Below, one piece after another: positions 4,297-12,620 of a stretch of 15,145 nt of DNA. Where the stretch lies: positions 1 to 15,145 of the forward strand of contig CADCCA010000019.1 in the NCBI GenBank assembly GCA_902799855.1. The letters run 5' to 3'. Position numbers and translations under genes: made by a program. The notes beneath the pieces are model-generated. The model made no database searches. It saw only the letters and a list, made by a program, of their open reading frames with translations, and had not been told where the DNA came from. This DNA comes from an uncultured Erysipelotrichaceae bacterium. Its GTDB lineage: Bacteria; Bacillota_I; Bacilli_A; RFN20; CAG-826. How positions within the stretch are numbered: the first letter of the stretch is position 1; every line of letters begins with the position of its first letter.

Positions 4297-5873
4297 TACA
4301 TTGTTAAGTAGAAACAAGCGCTACTAGCGATAAACATTAATCCTAATGAACAAACGACGATTGAGAAGTATTTCTTCCAATCGTTTTCTTTTGTGAACTT
4401 ATCCGCTGCAAGAGTGTCTAAAATCATAAAGCCCACAATAATTGGGACAACATATCTAAAGTCCATCGTGCAGCCATATGGCATCTTAATATTGAAATAT
4501 AATTGAGCGAGCAATTGACTGACGATTAAAGTACCTGCAATAATCTTCATTTCAAAATGTTCTTTCCCTGATTTGATGAAATAGATAACCATTAAAATAA
4601 GCGACGAATAGACAAATAAGTAGTGGAATATTAAGGCAAATACCGCTAATGCATCAGCGCCAGCAAAGCCATATTCCCCAAATATCGCTGATTTAATCAT
4701 GAAGTTAGGCAAGTTATAGTTAACGAATGTATTGCCCCAAATCTTGCCGAATAAATCACCAAAATCGAAGATATTAATGAATCTTTGGAAGAAATTATAA
4801 TCACCTTTATATAAAGCACTTGTTAAGTTAGAGAAAACAAAGCCAAATGGTTGATCAAATCTAATTTTAGCGTAGACGTGGAACCATAATCCTAGTGGAG
4901 CGGCAACACCCGCAATAATTAAAGCTTGAAAAATAATATGCTTAACAGGTTCTTCTTTCTTTCTAAGAGTTTGAATAAAGACAATGATGAACGCTACAAA
5001 AGCTGGAACACCGATTAAAGCGCCGCTTAATTTCGCAAACATTGCTAAACCGGTAAATAAACCAATCATACAGGCGTTGAAATAAGAACGCTTTTCCCAC
5101 CAGCAAATAGTGAAGTATAAAACGATGAAACAATTCATCACACAAAGTGGGTCATTGTTAACTTGTCCCGATAAAATGAATAAGGCTGGGAATAAACAGA
5201 TAAATAAAGCACCAAATACTTTGAATTTTTTATCAACTTTTAATTTATAAGCAATCTTAACGCCAAAATAAATAGTGACATTCATATAGAAAGTCGATAA
5301 GATTTCGCTCACTTGGAAAATGGTGTTTTGATTGGTGAGATCATAGACTTGTTTACCAGCGATATTATTAATCATGTCCATAATACCTTTACCAATATGC
5401 ATAAAGACGGATTGGATAAAGGCGTTAAGTGGTGGGTGATAGAATTGATAGGCTAAATGGCCATCAGCGTCCACCTTACTTGGTAATTGACCTGTGGAAT
5501 ATAAAGTCCATGCGTAAGCGTCGTGACCATCATTGAAATTAGTGTTAACGTCATGTTGACGATAATTAATCGGGGTCATGAGCATGTATAAAAGTTGAAT
5601 CAAGACACCTAATAAGAAAATAAGGAATAATAGTCTTTCTAAAGTTAATTTGTTTTTAACTTTTAAAATGATGCCTGTAACAATTAATCCTAATATGAAG
5701 AAATAAACAAACGCTTTGCAAACAATACCGTCCACAGAGCCATATAAATGCTCACTAGTGGTGAAATAAAATGGCTTTAAAGCGAAAAAGGCAATAGAGA
5801 CAAATAAAAATAAGCCCACTAATACCGCGATATCAATTAATAAACGTTTATGTTTTAAACAAAAATCTTTCAT
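4293..5873 (-). CDS. GT-C / GT39-type integral membrane glycosyltransferase
   Basis: The product is 526 residues from the ATG at 5873; a GTG six codons upstream (5891) is possible but has no better ribosome site. It has about 11-13 hydrophobic segments. Seen: a first membrane helix near residues 11-32; an acidic first loop with QHDVN (106-110) and NDGHDAYAW; YHPPLN (145-150), a motif of ArnT/PMT-like enzymes; and NNDPL (239-243) followed by a Gly/Ala-rich helix (GLFTGLAMFAKLSGALIG). Such enzymes move a sugar from a polyprenyl-phosphate donor to a lipid or protein outside the membrane; donor and acceptor here are unknown. It is a stand-alone gene, since a terminator separates it from the transporter gene upstream. 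It has no terminator of its own before the convergent FAD gene, with which it overlaps by four bases. Confidence 0.82.
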   Translation of the reverse strand: MKDFCLKHKRLLIDIAVLVGLFLFVSIAFFALKPFYFTTSEHLYGSVDGIVCKAFVYFFILGLIVTGIILKVKNKLTLERLLFLIFLLGVLIQLLYMLMTPINYRQHDVNTNFNDGHDAYAWTLYSTGQLPSKVDADGHLAYQFYHPPLNAFIQSVFMHIGKGIMDMINNIAGKQVYDLTNQNTIFQVSEILSTFYMNVTIYFGVKIAYKLKVDKKFKVFGALFICLFPALFILSGQVNNDPLCVMNCFIVLYFTICWWEKRSYFNACMIGLFTGLAMFAKLSGALIGVPAFVAFIIVFIQTLRKKEEPVKHIIFQALIIAGVAAPLGLWFHVYAKIRFDQPFGFVFSNLTSALYKGDYNFFQRFINIFDFGDLFGKIWGNTFVNYNLPNFMIKSAIFGEYGFAGADALAVFALIFHYLFVYSSLILMVIYFIKSGKEHFEMKIIAGTLIVSQLLAQLYFNIKMPYGCTMDFRYVVPIIVGFMILDTLAADKFTKENDWKKYFSIVVCSLGLMFIASSACFYLTMY

Positions 5874-5910
5874 GCCTATACATAATAGCACAAGTACGTG
5901 TAGTAAATAA

Positions 5911-5942
5911 GCAAAGAAAAAGCGCCTTTAGTTAAGACGCTT
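5911..5942 (-). terminator. Intrinsic terminator of the transporter gene
   Basis: On the minus strand, AAGCGTC (5942-5936) pairs with GGCGCTT (5926-5920), seven pairs with one G-U and a 9-base loop, followed by a U-run from the A-run at 5916-5921. It lies 22 bases after the transporter stop. Confidence 0.82.
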
Positions 5943-5964
5943 CGTTTGTTATTGATAATTTGGA

Positions 5965-8037
5965 TTAAAGAACGACTGCTTCTCTACCCATTGCTTGTCT
6001 GATTTCATTGAGTTCAACAAGGGCTTGAGCATCTTTTTCTTCTTGTTTGGCTTTCTTTTCTTCAGCTTTTTGTTCGAAAGCAGCTCTTTGTTCTTCACTC
6101 ATCGCATCAAGTTTAGCTTGTTTCTTGGCTTCAGCAGCCGCTTTCTTATCGGCAGCTTTCTTATCAGCTTCAGCTTTCTTAGCTAAGAACTTAGCGTTTT
6201 CTTCTTCGAAGTCAAGACCTTTCTTTTCACAGTTCATTCTTAATTCTTCGACTCTAGCTTCTTCAACTAAGCGGTTATTTTCTTCTTCTTCAAGTTTTAA
6301 TCTTGTTTCTGGATCAACCCATTCGCCACCAGCAGCAAGAACTTCAGCTTTTTGATCAGCAGCGATAACTTTAACGTCAATGTTACTGAATTTTTCAACG
6401 TTCATGAAGATGAACATGACAGCGATAATTAAATAGCAGATACCTTCAACGCCGAATGCTAAGAAGGTGTGGACAAAGGCTCTTGCTTGTGGGAAGGCAA
6501 CGTTAAGGCCAGCAATGATACCATTACAGATACCACTCATCGCACACATAATGGAACCATAGACTGCCATGGTGAAGCCATCTGTACGAACACCGTGAAC
6601 TGCTTCTTGGTGGTCAAGAACGTTGGCCATTAAGGCAACAGAGATATACATCGCAGGAGCAGTACCTAAAGCTTTAACGCAGAAGGATGCAACTGAGATA
6701 CCCATGATAGCGCCTGTATTCTTCATCGCAAATGGTAAGACGCTGAATGCCGCAGCAGCAGCAAGAGCAGCAACTAAACCACCAGCAGAAATAGCTTTTG
6801 CTTTTGTTAATTTAGCAGCAATTGGCCAGACGAGGACCATACCTAATGCTGTTGGAATAGCACCGACTGTATTAATTAAGGATGAAACAGCGGTACCACC
6901 AGTAGTGTATTGAGAGAAGAACGACATGTCGTTGTTCTTCATCATGCCACCGAATTGATACAAGAACCAGAAGATCATTAGCATCCACCAGAACTTATCT
7001 TTCATACAAATCTTAATTTGTTGAGCCATGGTAACTTTCTTAGCGACTGGTTTGTCTTCGCCACTAGCTTCCATAGCTTCAGCGTTTTTAACGCTTTCTT
7101 CGGTAATTCTTTCACGTGTGAAATAGTATTCAAGTAAGCAACCAATGATTAAGGCCGCAACCATGATGAGCATTAAGATTGTCCATTTTTGGTTGGCTTG
7201 TGCACGTGTGATAGCTGTATGTGATTCCCAGTCTAATCTAATAGCAGGGTCAGCAAGAGCTTCAACAAAGTCTTGTGTTGAGGCACCTTTTTCTAATTCA
7301 TTAGCAAGGATATAGGCTTCGCTATAGTTGTATTTTGGTGCTAAACCGATTAATTCAACTAAGACACCACCAGCCATACCAGAAACACCAGCAGCGGCTA
7401 ATTGAGCAGCCATAATTGCAGTACCTAATAAGCCACGTTTGCCACCATCACGAGTGGATAAATTAACCAAAGCACTGTGGGATGTGTAGTAAATTGGCCA
7501 GGCAATTGCATAGTATAAGTTATAACCAATGCCGATAAAGATAGAGGCTAACAAACCACCAGTGAATGTTGGAGTGCCAGTACCATTAACAATCTTTCCT
7601 TCTTCCAAAATAACTTTGCCAGAATTTAAGTCAGCGATAAGAGTGGATTCTTTCGCAGCTTCTGGGAATGGAATAAGGAATAAGGCAAGCATCGCCACGA
7701 TAATAAATGGAATGCTTATGAGAATAAGTGGTCTTGCTTTACCTGCAAGGGAAGGTTTTCTTTCCATTAATCGACCAACAAAGATGTTACCAGCGATAAT
7801 CAAGATTGAAGAGATTAAAGGAAGAAGAATTTCAAATAATGGGTTCCAAGCGCCTAAGCCGAGAACTTTGTCCCAATATTGGATGAGCCAGATATTGATG
7901 ACACCATTACCAACTAAAGCAAGAATTGGTCCTAATAAGTAACCAAGACCGGCTTCAGGAAATAAAGAAACTGATTGACTTTTAATTCTTGAGCGCATTA
8001 AACCCGTCTCAAAAAAGCTTCTTTTGGTTTTAGCCAT
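5965..8037 (-). CDS. MFS transporter of the GPH/MelB sugar-cation symporter family with long charged C-terminal tail
   Basis: It encodes 690 residues; the family is usually about 450-500. Residues up to about 555 hold around 12 membrane helices with family signatures: NLSTRDGGKRGLLGT in the central part of the N half, and DHQEAVHGVRTDGFTMAVYG near the last helices, matching the MelB-type D-x-x-E-x-x-x-G-x-R-x-E/D-G pattern. A 60-80-residue loop (about 130-165 and 235-275) is larger than usual. Substrate is probably a glycoside or sugar carried with Na+ or H+; no sugar enzyme lies nearby to narrow it. Residues about 575-690 are a Lys/Glu/Ala-rich cytoplasmic coiled coil beginning WVDPETRLKLEEEE. 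TAGGAGG seven bases before the ATG is the strongest ribosome site on this strand. Two tandem operators lie just upstream, so expression is likely inducible. Confidence 0.87.
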   Translation of the reverse strand: MAKTKRSFFETGLMRSRIKSQSVSLFPEAGLGYLLGPILALVGNGVINIWLIQYWDKVLGLGAWNPLFEILLPLISSILIIAGNIFVGRLMERKPSLAGKARPLILISIPFIIVAMLALFLIPFPEAAKESTLIADLNSGKVILEEGKIVNGTGTPTFTGGLLASIFIGIGYNLYYAIAWPIYYTSHSALVNLSTRDGGKRGLLGTAIMAAQLAAAGVSGMAGGVLVELIGLAPKYNYSEAYILANELEKGASTQDFVEALADPAIRLDWESHTAITRAQANQKWTILMLIMVAALIIGCLLEYYFTRERITEESVKNAEAMEASGEDKPVAKKVTMAQQIKICMKDKFWWMLMIFWFLYQFGGMMKNNDMSFFSQYTTGGTAVSSLINTVGAIPTALGMVLVWPIAAKLTKAKAISAGGLVAALAAAAAFSVLPFAMKNTGAIMGISVASFCVKALGTAPAMYISVALMANVLDHQEAVHGVRTDGFTMAVYGSIMCAMSGICNGIIAGLNVAFPQARAFVHTFLAFGVEGICYLIIAVMFIFMNVEKFSNIDVKVIAADQKAEVLAAGGEWVDPETRLKLEEEENNRLVEEARVEELRMNCEKKGLDFEEENAKFLAKKAEADKKAADKKAAAEAKKQAKLDAMSEEQRAAFEQKAEEKKAKQEEKDAQALVELNEIRQAMGREAVVL

Positions 8038-8053
8038 ACAAACCTCCTAATGA

Positions 8054-8086
8054 AATACAAAATATCGGAATGAGATACAATGTATC
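8054..8086 (-). promoter_or_regulatory. Two tandem operator-like palindromes upstream of the transporter gene
   Basis: GATACAATGTATC (8074-8086) is a perfect 6+1+6 palindrome. AATACAAAATATC (8054-8066) matches it at 10 of 13 positions. The copies are 20 bases apart, close to two helical turns, so two dimers could bind the same face. They lie between the probable start site (about 8093) and the ribosome site (8041-8048), a position suited to repression. The regulator is not in the window, and I do not assign its family. Confidence 0.6.
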
Positions 8087-8092
8087 AAAATA

Positions 8093-8128
8093 CTCTATAA
8101 GTATATAGCACTTATCCGCGCATTGCAC
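8093..8128 (-). promoter_or_regulatory. Probable promoter of the transporter gene
   Basis: On the minus strand, TATACT (8105-8100) is a good -10. The hexamer 17 bases upstream, GTGCAA, is a weak -35, so activation or an AT-rich upstream region may matter. The predicted start is near 8093. Confidence 0.45.
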
Positions 8129-8162
8129 AAAAGTTTTTCAAAACTCGACAAATTGTCATCAA

Positions 8163-8216
8163 ATTATCCAAAGATAATCACATCACTATCTATCATTTTT
8201 CTTATACTTAAAGTAT
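8163..8216 (+). promoter_or_regulatory. Probable promoter region of the surface-protein operon, with two inverted repeats
   Basis: TATACT (8203-8208) is the best -10; no convincing -35 is seen. The palindrome ATACTT-A-AAGTAT (8204-8216) overlaps the -10 and the expected start. ATTATC-CAAA-GATAAT (8163-8178) lies about 25 bases upstream of it. Either could be an operator. The expected leader is only about ten bases with no ribosome site, so the first gene may start translation without one. Confidence 0.45.
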
Positions 8217-8225
8217 TATTTCTTT

Positions 8226-11078
8226 ATGGTTCGCGACGAATTTAACAAAGTAGAGATAACAAATGATAAGCAACTCAAGGGAGTTGAATTTGGCAAAACT
8301 CAAAAAGTTGAATTCACCGCTAAAAAAGAAAATGAACTTCCTGAAGGCGACTTAAATGAAAAATTTGTGGGTAAAACCATCAAAAAAGTCACTGAAGTGA
8401 ACGTTGACTATATACAAAAAGTTCCAACCCATTCCACAACAACAGTCATTCAAAGTACAGCAACTACCGCGACAAGTGCAGCGGCAGCGGCAGCTTCCAC
8501 AGTAGTAGCAGCCTCAACAGTCGCTGTCGTAGCCATCGCTACCGTGACTGGTATTTCTGTTGCTCTTCATAATTATCACATCGAATTAACTTCTTTATTC
8601 ATCACCTCTAACGAAATTACTTATTCCATGTCCATCGTGGATGAAAATAGAGAAGACGGTGGTGAATATTTGCAATATGAAGAAGGTCCTAGACCACGCT
8701 ATTTAGCGGAAAAAGCCGCTGATGGTGATGAACCAGTTACCGGCGATGACAATGATTACTATGATGAACCACATTGGGAAGAAGATTATGACCCAGAAGG
8801 CATCTATGATAGCAATAGGCCATTTGTATTAACTGTTTCTAATGGCTATTATGAAGCAACACATTATCTTAATTATGGTAATTCTAGTGAACAAACTTTC
8901 TCAGGATTAACATTAGGGGATACTTATCGCATTACCTTAAAAGAAAACCGCTATGGTGGTGAAGTCATCTATGATGAAGCTTTTACCACTTATAAAAATT
9001 CCGCTATGCGCTATTTCTATTTAAGTGGTGCAGCGGATTATCATGAAGGCACTTTTGAAGTGTACATGGATTATATCGATGAATTAGAAACATTGAATGG
9101 CTTTTATTTAACTTTGACCGATTCAGAAAGTAGTAGACTTACTTATACTTATGAACTTGACAAAGTTTATGGTTCACAAAATGTCAGCATTCATTCAAGC
9201 GGTCAACAAGATTCCTCCCTTGATTTTGATAGAACATATAATTACTCTTTCTCCTACCAAAAGGGTGAAGAAGTGATTGATTTTGCCACTGGTGAAGTTA
9301 GTTTCTATAACATCTCTCCATTAACTTCCGAAGTCTATGGCGTTAACTGGGATAAGACCGCTAATTTCATTGATAAAACATTCACGGTGTCCCTCGATTT
9401 CCAAGATGACTTTAATCAATTCTCAGAATTTGAACTCAATTTAGCGGATAAAGAATATCCAGAAGAAGTCTCTGAAACATTCACATTAGAAAAGACTACA
9501 GATCCACAGACAATTAATCTCTACGATTCTTCCATTTATTTAAGAAGAACATACACTTATGAATTCTCTTATTATGATTCAACTCTTGGCGACAGAGTGT
9601 CCATTGAAAGTGGTGAAGTTTTATTCACTGATAACTCCAATGGTAAAAAAGAATTTAGAAGTATCACCATTGATTCAGTACCAGATTTAGAAAATCATCG
9701 CTTTGGTGTGACCTTAGATTACGATGATGACTATGATGAATTATATAGTTTCTGCTTAGTCCTTACCGGTGTCACGGGTGGTGAGCAAGAAATCTATCTC
9801 GAAAAAACAACTGATAAACAATATGTTGATTACCAACAATATCAATTAGATATCCATAGCACTTACGTTTATTCCTTAAAATATTATGATGCTGAAACAG
9901 ATGAAAACTACACTCCAGTAAGCGAGGAAACATTATCATTTGATTTATCTAGTTTCAATAGTAATTTCAATGGACTTATCTTTGATAAGAAAGGTAACTT
10001 TGATACCTTATCATTTGATGTCCAACTCGATTATGTTGATGATTACAATTATTACAGTGATTTCACATTTACTATTAAAGATGATCAAGAACAAGAAAAG
10101 ACATTCAACTTAGAAAAAACAACTGATCCTCAAACTCTTTACATTGATGACACCGAAGAGGAAGAGTTTGATGGTGAAATTAATGTCGTTAATCTCTACT
10201 CAATGAGGGCTAGTACATTTACTTATGTCTTCAAATATTATGATGCTTCAATTAATGACTACGTCACTGAAGAATCTGACGAGTTTACATTCACAAATAC
10301 CTTAGTTAGTACCTTCACTGATATCGTTTCGCCATTTGATTTCACCGCTGATGATGGTGGTCAATCATACACGCTACCACTGAGATTCGAATTTGATGAT
10401 GCTGCTCAAATCTATCAAGAGTTTGATGTTCAAATTTGCAAAGATGGTGAAAGCGTTTCTTCCTTACGTTTTGAAGGCAATACAAAAACCAAAGAATGGC
10501 TATACGGTGTCTTTGTTTTAGATGGTCTTGATATTAATGATATTATCAACGCTGATGATACAAGCATCCAAGTTTTCACCTATGTTGATGAATCATTAAA
10601 TCCAAATGTTGATCCAAATATCTTTGAAGAACCTATCTTCACTAAAGATGTGAAGTTCACTTTAGGCAAAGATCACGAAATCTATGGTGGTCGTATTACT
10701 TATGATCACATTATGTATAACTCGGATATCGGTTTCCAACTCGTCTATTCTGGACACCCAGAAGAATACACCGAATGCGAATTAGTCTTTGAAGGTGCAT
10801 CAGGCAAGACCTATAGATTCTCTATTGCCCAATTATCACCTGGTAATAACTACACAACTATCTACATGGATTCCGATTATGTTGAGGAAGCAGTCAGTGA
10901 AGCTGATTTCCAAAACGACTTCATTGAAAATCCAGTAAAAGTATCAGTTGTTTATTACACTCTTACCACTGAGGTCGCAAGTGGTGATGCTCCTGGTGGA
11001 ACAGGTTTCACGCAAGTGAAAAACGGTCCATTTACCACCGTATTACACGAATCATTCCAATTCTATGAATCGGTCTAA
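8226..11078 (+). CDS. Large acidic membrane-anchored surface protein with ~104-residue beta repeats
   Basis: It encodes 950 residues. Residues 1-70 are Lys/Glu-rich and cytoplasmic-looking. Residues 71-114 are Thr, then Ala/Val (seven Ala in a row at 84-90), and form the only membrane segment; Lys residues before it suggest N-in, C-out. The rest is very acidic, rich in Asp, Tyr, Phe and Thr, with almost no Cys. From about 265 to 690, four repeats are clear, each with a pattern like F-x-V-x-L-D-Y-x-D-D-Y-x-x-Y-S-x-F. LEKTTD recurs at 421, 525 and 629, exactly 104 residues apart. Two weaker units follow (about 697-808 and 815-940). They look like Ig/Fn3-type beta sandwiches. There is no LPXTG motif. 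A role as adhesin, spacer or sensor is possible but unproven. It is co-transcribed with the MscS gene 32 bases downstream. Confidence 0.8.
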   Translation: MVRDEFNKVEITNDKQLKGVEFGKTQKVEFTAKKENELPEGDLNEKFVGKTIKKVTEVNVDYIQKVPTHSTTTVIQSTATTATSAAAAAASTVVAASTVAVVAIATVTGISVALHNYHIELTSLFITSNEITYSMSIVDENREDGGEYLQYEEGPRPRYLAEKAADGDEPVTGDDNDYYDEPHWEEDYDPEGIYDSNRPFVLTVSNGYYEATHYLNYGNSSEQTFSGLTLGDTYRITLKENRYGGEVIYDEAFTTYKNSAMRYFYLSGAADYHEGTFEVYMDYIDELETLNGFYLTLTDSESSRLTYTYELDKVYGSQNVSIHSSGQQDSSLDFDRTYNYSFSYQKGEEVIDFATGEVSFYNISPLTSEVYGVNWDKTANFIDKTFTVSLDFQDDFNQFSEFELNLADKEYPEEVSETFTLEKTTDPQTINLYDSSIYLRRTYTYEFSYYDSTLGDRVSIESGEVLFTDNSNGKKEFRSITIDSVPDLENHRFGVTLDYDDDYDELYSFCLVLTGVTGGEQEIYLEKTTDKQYVDYQQYQLDIHSTYVYSLKYYDAETDENYTPVSEETLSFDLSSFNSNFNGLIFDKKGNFDTLSFDVQLDYVDDYNYYSDFTFTIKDDQEQEKTFNLEKTTDPQTLYIDDTEEEEFDGEINVVNLYSMRASTFTYVFKYYDASINDYVTEESDEFTFTNTLVSTFTDIVSPFDFTADDGGQSYTLPLRFEFDDAAQIYQEFDVQICKDGESVSSLRFEGNTKTKEWLYGVFVLDGLDINDIINADDTSIQVFTYVDESLNPNVDPNIFEEPIFTKDVKFTLGKDHEIYGGRITYDHIMYNSDIGFQLVYSGHPEEYTECELVFEGASGKTYRFSIAQLSPGNNYTTIYMDSDYVEEAVSEADFQNDFIENPVKVSVVYYTLTTEVASGDAPGGTGFTQVKNGPFTTVLHESFQFYESV

Positions 11079-11110
11079 TAAATAAAAGAACAATTAGGAG
11101 GTTATTATTT

Positions 11111-12199
11111 ATGAAAGACAAACAAAAACTAGTTAGGACCATAATCATATGGTCACTCTATGCCTTATTGATGGTAGGTACAATCCTCGTATTCGTATTT
11201 GCCAATCAAATCTTTGGTGCAGGTAGAACAGTTACCCCAGATCCAATGGATCCTTCAAAAACTGTTATTACTTGGGACATCGAGCCAATGAACTACCAAA
11301 TCAAAACAGGCAATGCATTCTCTGATTATTTCTTAGAACACGCTATCCCAAATACCCTAGCTACCATTAGAATTGCTGGTGTTGCTGTTACCTTAGCGAT
11401 CGCCTTACATTACTTTGCTAAAATTGCCTTCCGCGGCAAAAAGAGCAGAACTATTGCTAGATTATTAGTCTCATTCTTCAAATGGGCGATTGCCTTAACT
11501 GCTCTATTCTTCACAATGGATGCCTGGGGCGCAAATACAGTGGCGTTATTAACTACTGCTGGTGTCTTAACTCTTATCATAGGCCTTGGTTCCCAATCCT
11601 TAGTGGCCGATATTCTCGCTGGTATCTTCATTGTCTTTGAAGGTGAATTCCAAGTTGGTGATATCGTCATTATTGATGGTTGGAGAGGCGAAGTTAAAGA
11701 AATCGGTATTAGAACTACAAAATTAATCGATGCTGGTTATAACATCAAAATCGTTAACAATAGTGAAATTAAAACCATCATTAACCAAACTCAAGAATTA
11801 TCCCTTGCTAAAGCTTATGTTTCAGTAAGCTATGGTGCAAGAATTGAAAAGATTGAAGCCGTTATCGCTGATAACCTTGATTCTTTCAAAGAAAAGATTC
11901 CTGCTATTGTTGAAGGCCCATTCTATAAAGGTGTCTCTGAATTAGGCGAATCTGGTGTCACTTTATTATTCGTTGCCAAGTGCCAAGAAGATGATATCTA
12001 TCAAGTCCAAAGAGACATGAATAGAGAAATCAAAGTCATGTTTGATAATAACAATATTGAAATTCCATTCAATCAACTCGTTGTGCATATGGGTGAAGAT
12101 GCCGACCAAGATAAAGTCAGCAAAAAAGAGATTAAGAAAGCTGAAGACTTCAACGAAGAACAAAAAGAACTTTCTAAAGATATCTCCATCGAAAAATAA
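11111..12199 (+). CDS. MscS-family mechanosensitive ion channel
   Basis: It encodes 362 residues. A first membrane helix (about 8-31) is followed by an outside loop (about 32-78), two more helices (about 79-104 and 114-135), and the pore helix and beta-domain entry that define MscS: LLTTAGVLTLIIGLGSQS (146-163), then DILAGIFIVFEGEFQVGDIV (167-186). The cytoplasmic beta and alpha/beta parts follow, to about residue 330, and a charged tail ends the protein. It should open on membrane tension and release solutes on osmotic downshock. The perfect AGGAGG, nine bases before ATG, is a strong ribosome site. No terminator lies in the 32 bases after the surface-protein gene, so both share a transcript. 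The family call is firm. Confidence 0.92.
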   Translation: MKDKQKLVRTIIIWSLYALLMVGTILVFVFANQIFGAGRTVTPDPMDPSKTVITWDIEPMNYQIKTGNAFSDYFLEHAIPNTLATIRIAGVAVTLAIALHYFAKIAFRGKKSRTIARLLVSFFKWAIALTALFFTMDAWGANTVALLTTAGVLTLIIGLGSQSLVADILAGIFIVFEGEFQVGDIVIIDGWRGEVKEIGIRTTKLIDAGYNIKIVNNSEIKTIINQTQELSLAKAYVSVSYGARIEKIEAVIADNLDSFKEKIPAIVEGPFYKGVSELGESGVTLLFVAKCQEDDIYQVQRDMNREIKVMFDNNNIEIPFNQLVVHMGEDADQDKVSKKEIKKAEDFNEEQKELSKDISIEK

Positions 12200-12223
12200 T
12201 AACTTCCTATTAATAAAATTAAT

Positions 12224-12252
12224 AAGACGGTGTTTGAAGCACCGTCTTTCTT
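12224..12252. terminator. Terminator at the end of the surface protein-MscS operon
   Basis: AAGACGGTG (12224-12232) pairs with CACCGTCTT (12240-12248), nine perfect pairs and a 7-base loop, followed by TCTTCT. In the other direction the stem is followed by a T-rich stretch (TTATTAATTTTATT), so it may serve the convergent DUF1294 gene as well. Confidence 0.85.
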
Positions 12253-12558
12253 CTAGAACTTGAATACGAATATGAGGAGAATCATTAAGGTGATATGAAC
12301 CGCTAATCCGAGAAGATTAACCGCGGTAAAGTACCAGTGTTCTCCTTTTGTTTTATGTCTAAAGACAAGCATAGCGGGATAGCCTCCAAATGCTCCTCCC
12401 AAAAATGAAAGAGTTAACAATGTTTTCTCTTTGGTTCTATATTTGCCTTTCTTGGCTTTTCTTTTATCCGCGCCGTAGGCAATAAAGGTAATAATCGATA
12501 ATAAAACTAAATAAGCTGCATAACTAATAATGACAATTTGTTTGGTTGTAAGTGGCAT
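12253..12558 (-). CDS. DUF1294 family small membrane protein
   Basis: It encodes 101 residues. Seen: a first membrane helix (about 7-28); the DUF1294 signature YGADKRKAKKGKYRTKEKTLL (first part at 28-38); SFLGGAFGGYPAML (second helix); FRHKTKGEHWYF (about 66-77); then a last helix to the C-terminus. The family is widespread in bacteria, of unknown biochemical role, and integral to the inner membrane. AGAGGAC about six bases before ATG is the ribosome site. A minus-strand -10 (TATACT, 12583-12578) predicts a leader of only about 13 bases. It shares a 62-base divergent intergenic region with the gene starting at 12621. Confidence 0.9.
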   Translation of the reverse strand: MPLTTKQIVIISYAAYLVLLSIITFIAYGADKRKAKKGKYRTKEKTLLTLSFLGGAFGGYPAMLVFRHKTKGEHWYFTAVNLLGLAVHITLMILLIFVFKF

Positions 12559-12577
12559 AAATGAGTCCTCTATGAAA

Positions 12578-12611
12578 AGTATATTATGGTTATCATTTAT
12601 TTTGCTATAAT
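12578..12611. promoter_or_regulatory. Divergent promoters for DUF1294 (minus) and the GT-C gene (plus)
   Basis: TATACT on the minus strand (12583-12578) faces DUF1294. TATAAT on the plus strand (12606-12611) faces the gene starting at 12621. Neither has a good -35. The plus start is predicted near 12618, only about three bases before the ATG, which points to a leaderless message. Confidence 0.5.
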
Positions 12612-12620
12612 TTTAAAAGT

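Noticed and set aside
6047..6913. Plus-strand ORFs of about 100 codons over the transporter gene
   Set aside because: They are antisense shadows of the Ala/Lys/Glu-rich coding sequence, with low-complexity Ser/Phe/Ala products and no ribosome sites.
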